This document shows, in pieces, positions 6,935-14,392 of a DNA stretch of 30,987 bases. Below the pieces are notes generated by a model that worked only from the letters and a program-made list of their open reading frames with translations, ran no database searches and had not been told where the DNA came from. This DNA is from DATKMS01 sp041497995 (GTDB taxonomy: Bacteria; Desulfobacterota; Binatia; HRBIN30), in the NCBI GenBank assembly GCA_041497995.1, contig JBGQHM010000033.1, positions 1-30,987 on the forward strand, given 5' to 3'. The first letter of the stretch is position 1, and the number at the start of each line of letters is the position of its first letter. The position numbers and the translations under genes are program-made.

Positions 6935-8659
6935 TCAGAGCCCCAAGATGCAGTCGTAGCGCTTGATGCGCGACGCGTCGCCACTGCTGATGCGGCGCGC
7001 ATTCATCTCGACCGCCGGCATGCGGCGGTGCACGAACGACGTGGCCAACGCGCGCTTCGCCTCCGACAGGCTGGCTTGCATGAGCAGCTCGGCGGCGACG
7101 ACCACGTCGATCACCATCTCGGACACGCGCTTGGCATTGAGCAACGCGTATTGTGGATCACCCATGAGCGCGGGGATCGACTCCGTGATCCATTTGTTGA
7201 TCGCCTCGCACACGAGGTCGACGAGATCTGGATACTGCGCACGCAGCGGCGCCAGCTCGTCGCGTAGCTTTTCCAACGTGGTGAACAAGGCGCCGCGGCT
7301 CATCTCGCTGAGCGCAAAGCTTGCCTGGATCTCCGATGTGCCTTCGTAGATCGTCGTGATGATTGAATCAGAGTGGTAGTGCCCGGCCGGCGTCTCGGCC
7401 ATGTAGCCGATACCGCCGTGCGCCTGGATGCCCTTGCGCGTGACGTCGTTGCTGATCTCCGTCGCGTAGAACTTGCAGAGCGGGGTGAAGAAGCGGATGA
7501 GCTGCGCGTTGTGCTTCAGATCGTCTGCGAGCGTACTGCGGTTCGGATCGGCCTTGCCGCGATCCGATTCCAGATAGACGCGCAGCGCCTCGGTGAGGTC
7601 GATTAGCGCACACGTACGGTAGAGCAGCGCCCGCGCCGCCTGAAGGTTGATGGCCATATGCGTGAGCATCGACTTCACCAGCGGCTGCTCGATGATCGGC
7701 TTGTCGAACTGGACACGTTGGGTCGCATACGCGCGCGCCTCACGATAGGCCGCCTCGGCAACGCCGATCGCCTGCGCAGCGACACCGAGGCGCGCGTTGT
7801 TCATGAGATCCAGCATGGCCCGGAAGCCGCCGCCGGCGCGGCCCAGCAGAAACGCTTCGGCGTGATCGAACTCGATCACGCAGGTCGGTGAGCCGTGAAT
7901 GCCCATCTTGGATTCCACACGCGACACCCGCATGCCGTTCGCGGTGCCGTCCGGTAACGTCGCTGGACACAGCATCAGGCTCAGCCCGCCCGTGGTCCCT
8001 TTCGTCCGGTCGAACGTCTTGGCATCGCGCGCCAGAACGAGGTGAATCGGCGACCCGCCGTTGGTGATGTAGATCTTCTCGCCATCAAGGAAGTAGCGGC
8101 CGTTCTCCTCGGTGACCCGCGTGAGGATACCGCCGAGGTCGGAACCTGCTTGTGGCTCGGTCAGATCCATAGAGCCTTGCAGCTCGCCGCTCGCGAAGCG
8201 CGGCAAGTACTGCTGCTTGACCTCGTCGCTGCCGTATTTCTCGATGTCGGTGCCGACGCCCGCCTGAAGTCCGACGATGGTCATCAAGCTGGAATCGGCG
8301 CGGGCAACCATTTCCAAGTAGAAAGTGTTGATCAGCATCGGCAGGCCATAGCCGCCTACCGCCGGGCTCAGTGAGAGACACACCAACCCCGCCGCGCGCA
8401 GCTTTTCGTACCCGGCCGCGATGTGCGGCGGCACGACGACGTGGCCATCGACGAGCGTGACCTCTTCGTGCCAGTGATCACGTGCACCGGCCTCGATGTC
8501 TTCGCAAACCTCACCCAGCGTACGGAGGATCGTCTTGTACGTCTCGATCTCCTCGGCAACGTCCACGGCCTCAGCTCGGCGCAAGCGGAAATATCGCTCC
8601 CAATCGACGCGGTGGTCGAGGAAGAGCTGCATATCGCTGTTGAAGAACTCCTTCGCCAT
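6935..8659 (-). CDS. Acyl-CoA dehydrogenase, DmdC-like branch
   Basis: A 574-aa FAD-dependent acyl-CoA dehydrogenase, which oxidises an acyl-CoA to the 2,3-enoyl-CoA and passes electrons to ETF. Visible signatures are GSMDLTEPQAGSDLG in the FAD/substrate region, KIYITNGGSP, and the C-terminal block GIQAHGGIGYMAE...IYEGTSEIQ, where Glu439 is the catalytic base. The length (usual short-chain enzymes are ~380-400 aa) and the long N-terminal and C-terminal additions match the branch that contains 3-methylmercaptopropionyl-CoA dehydrogenase (DmdC), though the actual substrate cannot be told. Start ATG 8659 has AGGAGG at 8666-8671, six bases upstream. The frame stays open further upstream, but that part overlaps the oppositely oriented lipoprotein gene. 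Confidence 0.9.
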   Translation of the reverse strand: MAKEFFNSDMQLFLDHRVDWERYFRLRRAEAVDVAEEIETYKTILRTLGEVCEDIEAGARDHWHEEVTLVDGHVVVPPHIAAGYEKLRAAGLVCLSLSPAVGGYGLPMLINTFYLEMVARADSSLMTIVGLQAGVGTDIEKYGSDEVKQQYLPRFASGELQGSMDLTEPQAGSDLGGILTRVTEENGRYFLDGEKIYITNGGSPIHLVLARDAKTFDRTKGTTGGLSLMLCPATLPDGTANGMRVSRVESKMGIHGSPTCVIEFDHAEAFLLGRAGGGFRAMLDLMNNARLGVAAQAIGVAEAAYREARAYATQRVQFDKPIIEQPLVKSMLTHMAINLQAARALLYRTCALIDLTEALRVYLESDRGKADPNRSTLADDLKHNAQLIRFFTPLCKFYATEISNDVTRKGIQAHGGIGYMAETPAGHYHSDSIITTIYEGTSEIQASFALSEMSRGALFTTLEKLRDELAPLRAQYPDLVDLVCEAINKWITESIPALMGDPQYALLNAKRVSEMVIDVVVAAELLMQASLSEAKRALATSFVHRRMPAVEMNARRISSGDASRIKRYDCILGL

Positions 8660-8827
8660 GGCAAGCCTCCTGAGCTTCGACGTCAAGAATAACAGGATTG
8701 GGGCGCATGTGTATGGCAGGGCGAGTGCGGCAGGAGTGAAGCTCTCGCGGGCACGGAGGCCCGCGCCACCAGAGCACGCCCAGCCCAAGCGATTGAAGAA
8801 TGCATGCGGCAGTGCCATGACCCTGCC

Positions 8828-9352
8828 ATGCGCGTGCATCGTCTGATGCAACTTCCGCTCAGCATCATCCTCGCGGCATGCGCGGCGCACTCGCCTGCTA
8901 TTCCACCCCCACCCCCGCCGGCTCCGGCACTGTCCCCCACCTCCGGCTTGCAAGTGGCGCTGACGTGGAATGCCCCGGTCGACCTCGACCTCTACCTCAC
9001 CGACCCGACGTGGGAGACCGTCTACTTCGCCAACAACCCGAGCCGCACGGGTGCGCGGCTCATGCGCGATACGCGCTGTCGCGACGTCGCATCGCGTGGG
9101 AACGCCTTTGTCGAGCTTGCCAGTATCGGGGCGCCCCAACCCGGCCGCTACCGCGTTGGCGTCGACTTCATCGACGCCTGCAATGGACCACACGAGCCGG
9201 TGAGCTTTCGCATTGTGGCCGACTACGGCGGAATGCGCCGGGAAACGACCGGAACCATTCGACTGGAAGAGTTTCAGCCAATTGTCGTAGAATTCGAGCT
9301 GCGCCGAACCGGTCCTGACGGGACGCTCATTTTGGTGCAGGAGGGACATTAG
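8828..9352 (+). CDS. Lipoprotein with YfaP/DUF2135-like beta domain
   Basis: A 174-aa protein from ATG 8828 (ATG 8804 and 8846 are alternatives). The N-terminus MRVHRLMQLPLSIILAAC is a short lipoprotein signal with lipobox LAAC (Cys18), followed by a Pro-rich spacer. The core begins LQVALTWNAPVDLDLYLTDP, which matches the LxWxxxxDLDLHVxxP pattern of DUF2135/YfaP-type beta-sandwich domains. It continues with GRYRVGVDFIDACNG. Two Cys pairs could form disulfides outside the cytoplasm. The TAG stop is directly followed by the ATG of the next gene, whose GGAGGG ribosome-binding site lies inside this coding region, so the two are coupled. Confidence 0.75.
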   Translation: MRVHRLMQLPLSIILAACAAHSPAIPPPPPPAPALSPTSGLQVALTWNAPVDLDLYLTDPTWETVYFANNPSRTGARLMRDTRCRDVASRGNAFVELASIGAPQPGRYRVGVDFIDACNGPHEPVSFRIVADYGGMRRETTGTIRLEEFQPIVVEFELRRTGPDGTLILVQEGH

Positions 9353-11161
9353 ATGAACCGATCGCAATCGACGGCTGGGGCGAGGAAACTCGGGGCCGTG
9401 GCAGCTCTCGTGTTCGCTGGCGTTGCCACGGCATCGGCGGTTGAGACCGGTGTCTTCACCGGCGCGGTCCACGATCACAGCGGCGCGGCGGTCGCCGGTG
9501 CCTTCGTCACTGCGACGCACCGCGGGCTGCAACGCGGCACGACGGTGTTCACCGACGCCGACGGCCGCTTCCGTCTGCCCGCGCTCGACGCCGGCATCTA
9601 TGACCTGCGCATCCGCCGCATCGGCTACAAGGATCTGCTGCAGCCCGGATTACCGCTGCAAGACGGGACGACGCGCCTCGACTTGCACGTCGACGTCGAG
9701 ACCGATCCGAACGAGCTGGCGTGGCAGCTCCCTGCCAGCCGGTGGATGCCGTTGCTGCTCGCCAAGCTGTCGAGCGACGAGAAGCGCGAAGAGTTCACGC
9801 GCCAGTGCACCTTCTGTCATCAGCAAGGCAGCTGGGCGACGCGCGTGCAGCGCAGTCATGAGGACTGGGAGAAGATCTTCAAGCTGATGGGGCGCATGGG
9901 CGGCATCATCTCCGCCGACCTGCGCGCCGAGCTGCCCGATGCGTTCAACTCGGCGTACGAGGAGCAAGCGTATCTGGCCAAGCTGACACAGCCGCAGTTC
10001 ATCCCACCGCCGCGCCCGCAGGGTGCCGCGGCCACCGCGGTGATCACCGAGTGGGACATCGGCCATCCCGCATCGATGCAACACGACCTCACCGTCCATC
10101 CCGACGGCACGATCTACTCGGTCGACACCAATCAAGACCAACTCTATCGGCTCGATCCGCGCACCAACGAGCGCAAGTCGTGGGCGATCCCCCCGGGCGA
10201 CTCGCCGCTCGGTGGTGTGTTCAACACCACCGGCACGGTGCTGGCGCCGAACAGCAACGCACACGTTGCGCCGCATAGCCTGCAAGTCGCGCCCGACGGC
10301 GCCATCTGGATCACCCTGTGTCTGGGCAACAAGGTGGGACGCTTCGATCCGAAATCGGAGCAGTGGACTATTTTCGAGCAAAAGGACGGGCTCTACCCGC
10401 ACACGTTGCGTTTCGATCAAAAGGGGCGCGCGTGGTACACGCTCGCGGTCAGCAATCAAGTCGGCATGATCGACCCGAAGACCGGCGAGCAGCGCTCGAT
10501 CCGCTTGCCCGGGCGCACGTGGGCACAGGCAATCATCGTGCGCACCCTGCCGATCGTCTTGTGGGCCGGTAAGTTCGTCAATCTCACCGACAACGCCGGC
10601 AGCGAAGGCGTCAACCTCCCGGTGCCCTACGGAATCGACATCGCACCCGATGGGGGCGTGTGGTTCAGCCAGCTGAACATTCAGCGCATCGGCCGCATCG
10701 ATCCGGACACTGGATCGATCAACCTCGTCGACACGCCCTTCACTGGGCCGCGCCGGCTGCGCTTCGACTCGAAAGGAAACTTGTGGATCCCCGGCTTCAG
10801 CGCCGACCTCGTGGCGCGATACACTCCGAGCAGTGGCGCGTTCAAGACGTGGAAGCTGCCGACGGACGGCGTCGAGACGCCGTATGCCCTCAACGTCGAC
10901 CGGCGCACCGACACGGTGTGGATCTGCGGCACCAATTCGGACAGCCTCGTGAGCTTCGAACCTGCAACCGAGCGCTTCACGGTCTATCCGCTGCCCACGC
11001 GCGTGACCTACACGCGTGAGATCGACTTCGACGCACAGGGCGGTGTGTGGACCTCGAACTCGAACTTCCCGACCTGGCAGATCGAAGGCCCGGGACCGAA
11101 ACTGATTCGCGTGCAACCTGGCGCCGCGCCCGCCGCTGAACTGATCGCTGCGGCACACTGA
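9353..11161 (+). CDS. Secreted carboxypeptidase-regulatory / c-type heme / Vgb-like beta-propeller protein
   Basis: A 602-aa exported protein. Residues 1-30 form a signal peptide with a likely cut after ASA. Residues ~32-115 form a carboxypeptidase regulatory-like beta domain (GAVHDHSGAAVAGAFVTA, TDADGRFRLPALDAG). Residues 152-156 are Cys-Thr-Phe-Cys-His, a c-type heme attachment motif, in a helical segment that includes MGRMGG as a possible axial Met. Residues ~225-600 form a beta-propeller of the streptogramin (virginiamycin B) lyase/SMP-30 type, with repeats such as PHSLQVAPDGAIWITL, PHTLRFDQKGRAWYTL and GIDIAPDGGVWFS. True Vgb lyases are cytoplasmic and ~300 aa; this periplasmic heme fusion is more likely a redox or binding protein. 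Substrate unknown. Confidence 0.8.
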   Translation: MNRSQSTAGARKLGAVAALVFAGVATASAVETGVFTGAVHDHSGAAVAGAFVTATHRGLQRGTTVFTDADGRFRLPALDAGIYDLRIRRIGYKDLLQPGLPLQDGTTRLDLHVDVETDPNELAWQLPASRWMPLLLAKLSSDEKREEFTRQCTFCHQQGSWATRVQRSHEDWEKIFKLMGRMGGIISADLRAELPDAFNSAYEEQAYLAKLTQPQFIPPPRPQGAAATAVITEWDIGHPASMQHDLTVHPDGTIYSVDTNQDQLYRLDPRTNERKSWAIPPGDSPLGGVFNTTGTVLAPNSNAHVAPHSLQVAPDGAIWITLCLGNKVGRFDPKSEQWTIFEQKDGLYPHTLRFDQKGRAWYTLAVSNQVGMIDPKTGEQRSIRLPGRTWAQAIIVRTLPIVLWAGKFVNLTDNAGSEGVNLPVPYGIDIAPDGGVWFSQLNIQRIGRIDPDTGSINLVDTPFTGPRRLRFDSKGNLWIPGFSADLVARYTPSSGAFKTWKLPTDGVETPYALNVDRRTDTVWICGTNSDSLVSFEPATERFTVYPLPTRVTYTREIDFDAQGGVWTSNSNFPTWQIEGPGPKLIRVQPGAAPAAELIAAAH

Positions 11162-11196
11162 CCGAGTTGAGTCTGCCGCGGACCCAGCCGATACCT

Positions 11197-11202
11197 AGGA
11201 GG
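11197..11202 (+). promoter_or_regulatory. Ribosome-binding site that fixes a TTG start
   Basis: A perfect AGGAGG lies five bases upstream of TTG at 11208. No ATG or GTG is as well placed for the methyltransferase, so this site decides the start. Confidence 0.75.
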
Positions 11203-11207
11203 TCATC

Positions 11208-11984
11208 TTGTCCACGCACCACGATACAATCGTTGATCAGTTCACCAAGCAGGCAATGCCGTTCTCGACCGCACCGGGCATCAAGGACGCCGCCGCCTTG
11301 CAACTCGTGGTCGACTTCAGCGGCGCCGGCCCAAACGATACCGTGCTCGATGTCGCCTGTGGTCCCGGCCTCGTCGTCTGCGCGTTCGCGCGCGTCGTGC
11401 GCCACGCGACCGGTATCGATCTTACACCGGCGATGATCGACCGGGCTCGCGCGCTGCAGGCGGAGCAGAGACTCACCAACGTGTCGTGGCAGATCGGCGA
11501 TGTGCTACCCCTCCCCTACCCCGACGCGTCCTTCTCGATCGCTAGCTCACGCTTCGCGTTCCATCACCTGCCGGACCCACTGGCGGTGCTGCGCGAGATG
11601 ACTCGTGTGTGCGCACCGGGCGGCAAGGTCGTTCTGGTCGACCTCACTGCCTCACCCGACCCGCAGAAGGCGGCGGCGTTCCATCGCATGGAGGTGCTGC
11701 GCGACCCGTCCCATGTGCGTGCCTTGACGCTGGCTGAGCTGCAGGACCTCTTTGCGCACAGCGCGCTGCCGGCACCGCGGACGGCCTTCTACCAACTGGC
11801 GGTCGAGGTGGAAGGTCTTCTGCAGCGATCGTTTCCCAATCCTACCGACGTCGACACAATCCGCGACATGTTCGCTCGCTCGGTAGACGATGACGGCATG
11901 GGGCTCGGCACCCACCGCGTCGGCGAGCAGATTCGCTTTGCCTATTCGGTGGCGATACTCGTCGCCGACAAGCCCGTGGTATAG
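11208..11984 (+). CDS. Class I SAM-dependent methyltransferase (UbiE/Methyltransf_11-like)
   Basis: A 258-aa methyltransferase starting at TTG 11208. Motif I is TVLDVACGPGLV (45-56), the SAM-binding glycine loop. Motif II acidic residue follows in ATGIDLTPAMIDRAR, then a QIGDVLPLPYPDASF block and a SRFAFHHLPDP block typical of the UbiE/Methyltransf_11 group. LREMTRVCAPGGKVVLVDL is the usual post-motif strand. The acceptor is unknown. The gene begins 46 bases after the propeller gene and probably shares its transcript. Its last 43 bases overlap, on the opposite strand, the end of the molybdopterin oxidoreductase gene. Confidence 0.85.
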   Translation: MSTHHDTIVDQFTKQAMPFSTAPGIKDAAALQLVVDFSGAGPNDTVLDVACGPGLVVCAFARVVRHATGIDLTPAMIDRARALQAEQRLTNVSWQIGDVLPLPYPDASFSIASSRFAFHHLPDPLAVLREMTRVCAPGGKVVLVDLTASPDPQKAAAFHRMEVLRDPSHVRALTLAELQDLFAHSALPAPRTAFYQLAVEVEGLLQRSFPNPTDVDTIRDMFARSVDDDGMGLGTHRVGEQIRFAYSVAILVADKPVV

Positions 11985-14155
11985 GCGACAACGCGTGCAG
12001 TCGTCGACTTGAAGGCTGGTGTGCCCGACGACGGGTCGATGCGCCGCGGGATCAGGACGTTTGCCTCGGGGTAGTACATCGCCAGGTTACCGCGCGGCAG
12101 CGGTGCGAAGCGGACGACAACCGTCATTCGACCGGTAGCGTTCTGGACCACCACCTGCTCGTCGCGGTGCAAACCGAGCGCCTGCGCATCCGCCTCGTTC
12201 ATCATCACCACGTCCCGCCGTTCGTTGCCGCGGTAGATGTCCTCGTCCTCATAGACGACTGTGTTGAACTGCCCTTCGGAGCGTAAAGTCATGAGACGAA
12301 ACTCGCCATCAGCGAGCGGCATCTCCGGCACCGGGGTCACCGCCGCATGCGCCTTCCCCGACGCGGTGGCAAACGTCGGCGCGTGCAGCGTACGTCCGTG
12401 GACCTGAAATTCCTGCTTGCTCTCGTCAATGGCACCGATGGCTTCGTAGCCGGGGACGACGGCGGCGATGGCCGCGCGGATGGCGCGGTGATCACGGAGG
12501 CTGCTGAAGTCAACCGGCCCCGGTGGCACGACCATGCCCGCGAGCGTCGCGATGATCTCGACCTCGGGACGCATTTCGTGCGACATCGCCGGTGCACCCC
12601 CGTCGGAGAGGCGAACGACGTTGAACATGCTCTCCTGGGTGGTGCATTGGTGTTCCTCATCGCGTGCGAGCGCCGGAAGCACCAAGCAGGTTCGCCCGCG
12701 GCCATGGATGTGCCCTTCATTCAGCTTCGTGGTGATGTACAGCGTCGTGCCGATCTTCCGCATGGCATCGCCCGCCCAGACCCGGTCGGGTGTGGCGGCA
12801 AAGAGGTTGCCACCGAGAAGCACGGCGCAATCAATGTAGCCGCGGTCCGCTGCCTCGACCGAGGCCAGCGTGTGCAACCCTGGCTCACTCGGCATCTCGA
12901 TGCCGTAGAGCTGCTCGAGGCGTCGAGCGAACTCCGCCTTCATCACGGGGCTGACGCCCACCGAACCCACGCCTTGCACGTTGCTGTGACCGCGGATGGG
13001 GAGCAGGCCGGTGCCGGGCTTGGAGACCATGCCGCGGCTCAACGCGAGGTTGACGATCGCCTGCACGTTGTCGACGCCGTGAGCGTGCTGGGTGATGCCC
13101 ATCGCCCAGCAGAAGATCGTGCGTTGCGATCGGGCCAGCAGTTGTACCGCCGCGTCGACGCCCGGCGGGGGCACGCCACACGCGCGCAGCAGGTCGTCGC
13201 GCGACGCCGAACGGACATCCGCTTCCACGGCATCCCAGGCCTCGACGTGCGCCGCCAGAAAATCGCGGTCCAGTGCGTCGCCTTCGACGAGGCCCTTCAG
13301 GAGAAGCTTCAACAACGGGATGTCGGCACCAACGTGGGGCTGAAGGTACAGGCTGGACACCTCCGAGCCGAACAGCATGCTGCGCCAGTCGGAGGGGACG
13401 CGGAAGCGGACCAATCCGATCTCCTTGAGAGGATTGATGACAATCACGTGGCCGCCGCGGCGCCGCAAATTGATGAGCTGCGTGATCAGGCGCGGGTGGT
13501 TCGACGCCGGGTTGGCACCGATGACGACCGCCAGGTCGGCGCGTTCGAGATCGTCGAGGACGACCGTGGCCGTGCCGCTGCCAATGGCATGTTGCAATGC
13601 CACGCTCGATGCCTGATGGCAGTAGTAGGAGCAGTTGTTCACGTTGTTCGTACCGAAGACGCGCGCAAAGCACTGCAGCAGGAACGCCGCCTCGTTGCTG
13701 CTGCGCCCGGATGAGTAGAAGAATGTGCGCGCCGGAGCGGCGGCACGGAGCGCGTCGGCAGCGCAACGATAGGCGTCGGCCCAAGCGATGCGCCGAAAAT
13801 GGGTCTCACCGATGCGCCACATGATCGGGAAGCCGAGGCGGCCGGCGGCCTCGATGCGGCGCGCCGTCCAGCCCTCTAGATCGGCGACCGAGTGCGCGGA
13901 GAAGAAGCCGTCGGGGATCGGCGGCTGCATGTCTGCGGTCTGCGCTTGAATCGACTTCTTGCAGACCTCCGGGAAGCTCCCCGCCTCGTTGCGCATGCCC
14001 CCACGCTGGCCACCCATACCGACTGCGCACGTTTTGCAAGCGTTGTGAGTCTGCATGCGACGCGTCAGGCGCACCACGCCACCGGCTTCACGGGCCCTCT
14101 GCAGCGTGTACCGCACGGCAGCTAGCCCGCCACCCGTTCGCACTGGCTTCGCCAT
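11942..14155 (-). CDS. FdhF/YdeP-family molybdopterin oxidoreductase
   Basis: A 737-aa molybdenum enzyme related to formate dehydrogenase H and YdeP. The N-terminus has Cys40-x2-Cys43 and Cys65 (CKTCAVGMGG, PEVCKKS) for an Fe-S cluster. The fourth Cys of the usual C-x2-C-x3-C-x26-C set is not seen. YYCHQASSVAL (Cys179-His180) aligns with the Sec140-His141 active site of FdhF, so the metal ligand is probably Cys. Later blocks GHSNVQGVGSVGVSP, TTKLNEGHIHGRGRTCLVLP and the C-terminal molydopterin-binding barrel (RLMTLRSEGQFNTVVYEDEDI) are family features. The start ATG 14155 has AGGA four bases upstream. The reaction is not determined; YdeP relatives are tied to acid tolerance, others are putative formate dehydrogenases. 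Confidence 0.9.
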   Translation of the reverse strand: MAKPVRTGGGLAAVRYTLQRAREAGGVVRLTRRMQTHNACKTCAVGMGGQRGGMRNEAGSFPEVCKKSIQAQTADMQPPIPDGFFSAHSVADLEGWTARRIEAAGRLGFPIMWRIGETHFRRIAWADAYRCAADALRAAAPARTFFYSSGRSSNEAAFLLQCFARVFGTNNVNNCSYYCHQASSVALQHAIGSGTATVVLDDLERADLAVVIGANPASNHPRLITQLINLRRRGGHVIVINPLKEIGLVRFRVPSDWRSMLFGSEVSSLYLQPHVGADIPLLKLLLKGLVEGDALDRDFLAAHVEAWDAVEADVRSASRDDLLRACGVPPPGVDAAVQLLARSQRTIFCWAMGITQHAHGVDNVQAIVNLALSRGMVSKPGTGLLPIRGHSNVQGVGSVGVSPVMKAEFARRLEQLYGIEMPSEPGLHTLASVEAADRGYIDCAVLLGGNLFAATPDRVWAGDAMRKIGTTLYITTKLNEGHIHGRGRTCLVLPALARDEEHQCTTQESMFNVVRLSDGGAPAMSHEMRPEVEIIATLAGMVVPPGPVDFSSLRDHRAIRAAIAAVVPGYEAIGAIDESKQEFQVHGRTLHAPTFATASGKAHAAVTPVPEMPLADGEFRLMTLRSEGQFNTVVYEDEDIYRGNERRDVVMMNEADAQALGLHRDEQVVVQNATGRMTVVVRFAPLPRGNLAMYYPEANVLIPRRIDPSSGTPAFKSTTARVVAYTTGLSATSIATE

Positions 14156-14220
14156 CTCGTCCTACCTTCGTCGCGCAGCTTCGAGCCTCTCATACCAGAA
14201 GCTCCTGCGACCGAGAAACT

Positions 14221-14306
14221 GCGGGACGTCGCCGTTGAGCGTCACTCCGCGCCTCGTTCGAGGCGGATTAGACGCTCCGTTGGCAACCTCAGCCGCCGAC
14301 GTCCGC
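14221..14306. repeat. Long nested imperfect inverted repeat in a divergent intergenic region
   Basis: Three nested arms share one centre: 14224-14231 with 14297-14304 (GGACGTCG / CGACGTCC, extendable by two pairs past a one-base bulge), 14237-14243 with 14271-14277 (GAGCGTC / GACGCTC), and 14252-14256 with 14259-14263 inside a TCCG...CGGA extension. It lies between the divergent oxidoreductase (start 14155) and metalloprotease (start 14393) genes. It could be a regulator-binding region, a structured leader of the protease mRNA or a repeat-family member. Otherwise I see nothing in this 237-base gap. Confidence 0.45.
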
Positions 14307-14392
14307 TAGGCTACGCCCGTCGACAAATTCGGCGCGAATGGTACGCAATCTGCTTGCTTCCTTCTCATCTCGCACTAGGATTGGCGGACCCC

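Noticed and set aside
8660..9532. N-terminal extension of the acyl-CoA dehydrogenase
   Set aside because: The frame stays open but overlaps the lipoprotein gene on the other strand, and the AGGAGG-supported ATG at 8659 matches the family start.
9650..11158. 502-codon minus-strand frame opposite the heme-propeller gene
   Set aside because: Antisense shadow with Arg/Asp/Val-biased composition; the plus strand has signal peptide, heme motif and propeller repeats.
12347..13714. 455-codon plus-strand frame opposite the molybdopterin oxidoreductase
   Set aside because: Antisense shadow of a gene with strong FdhF-type motifs.
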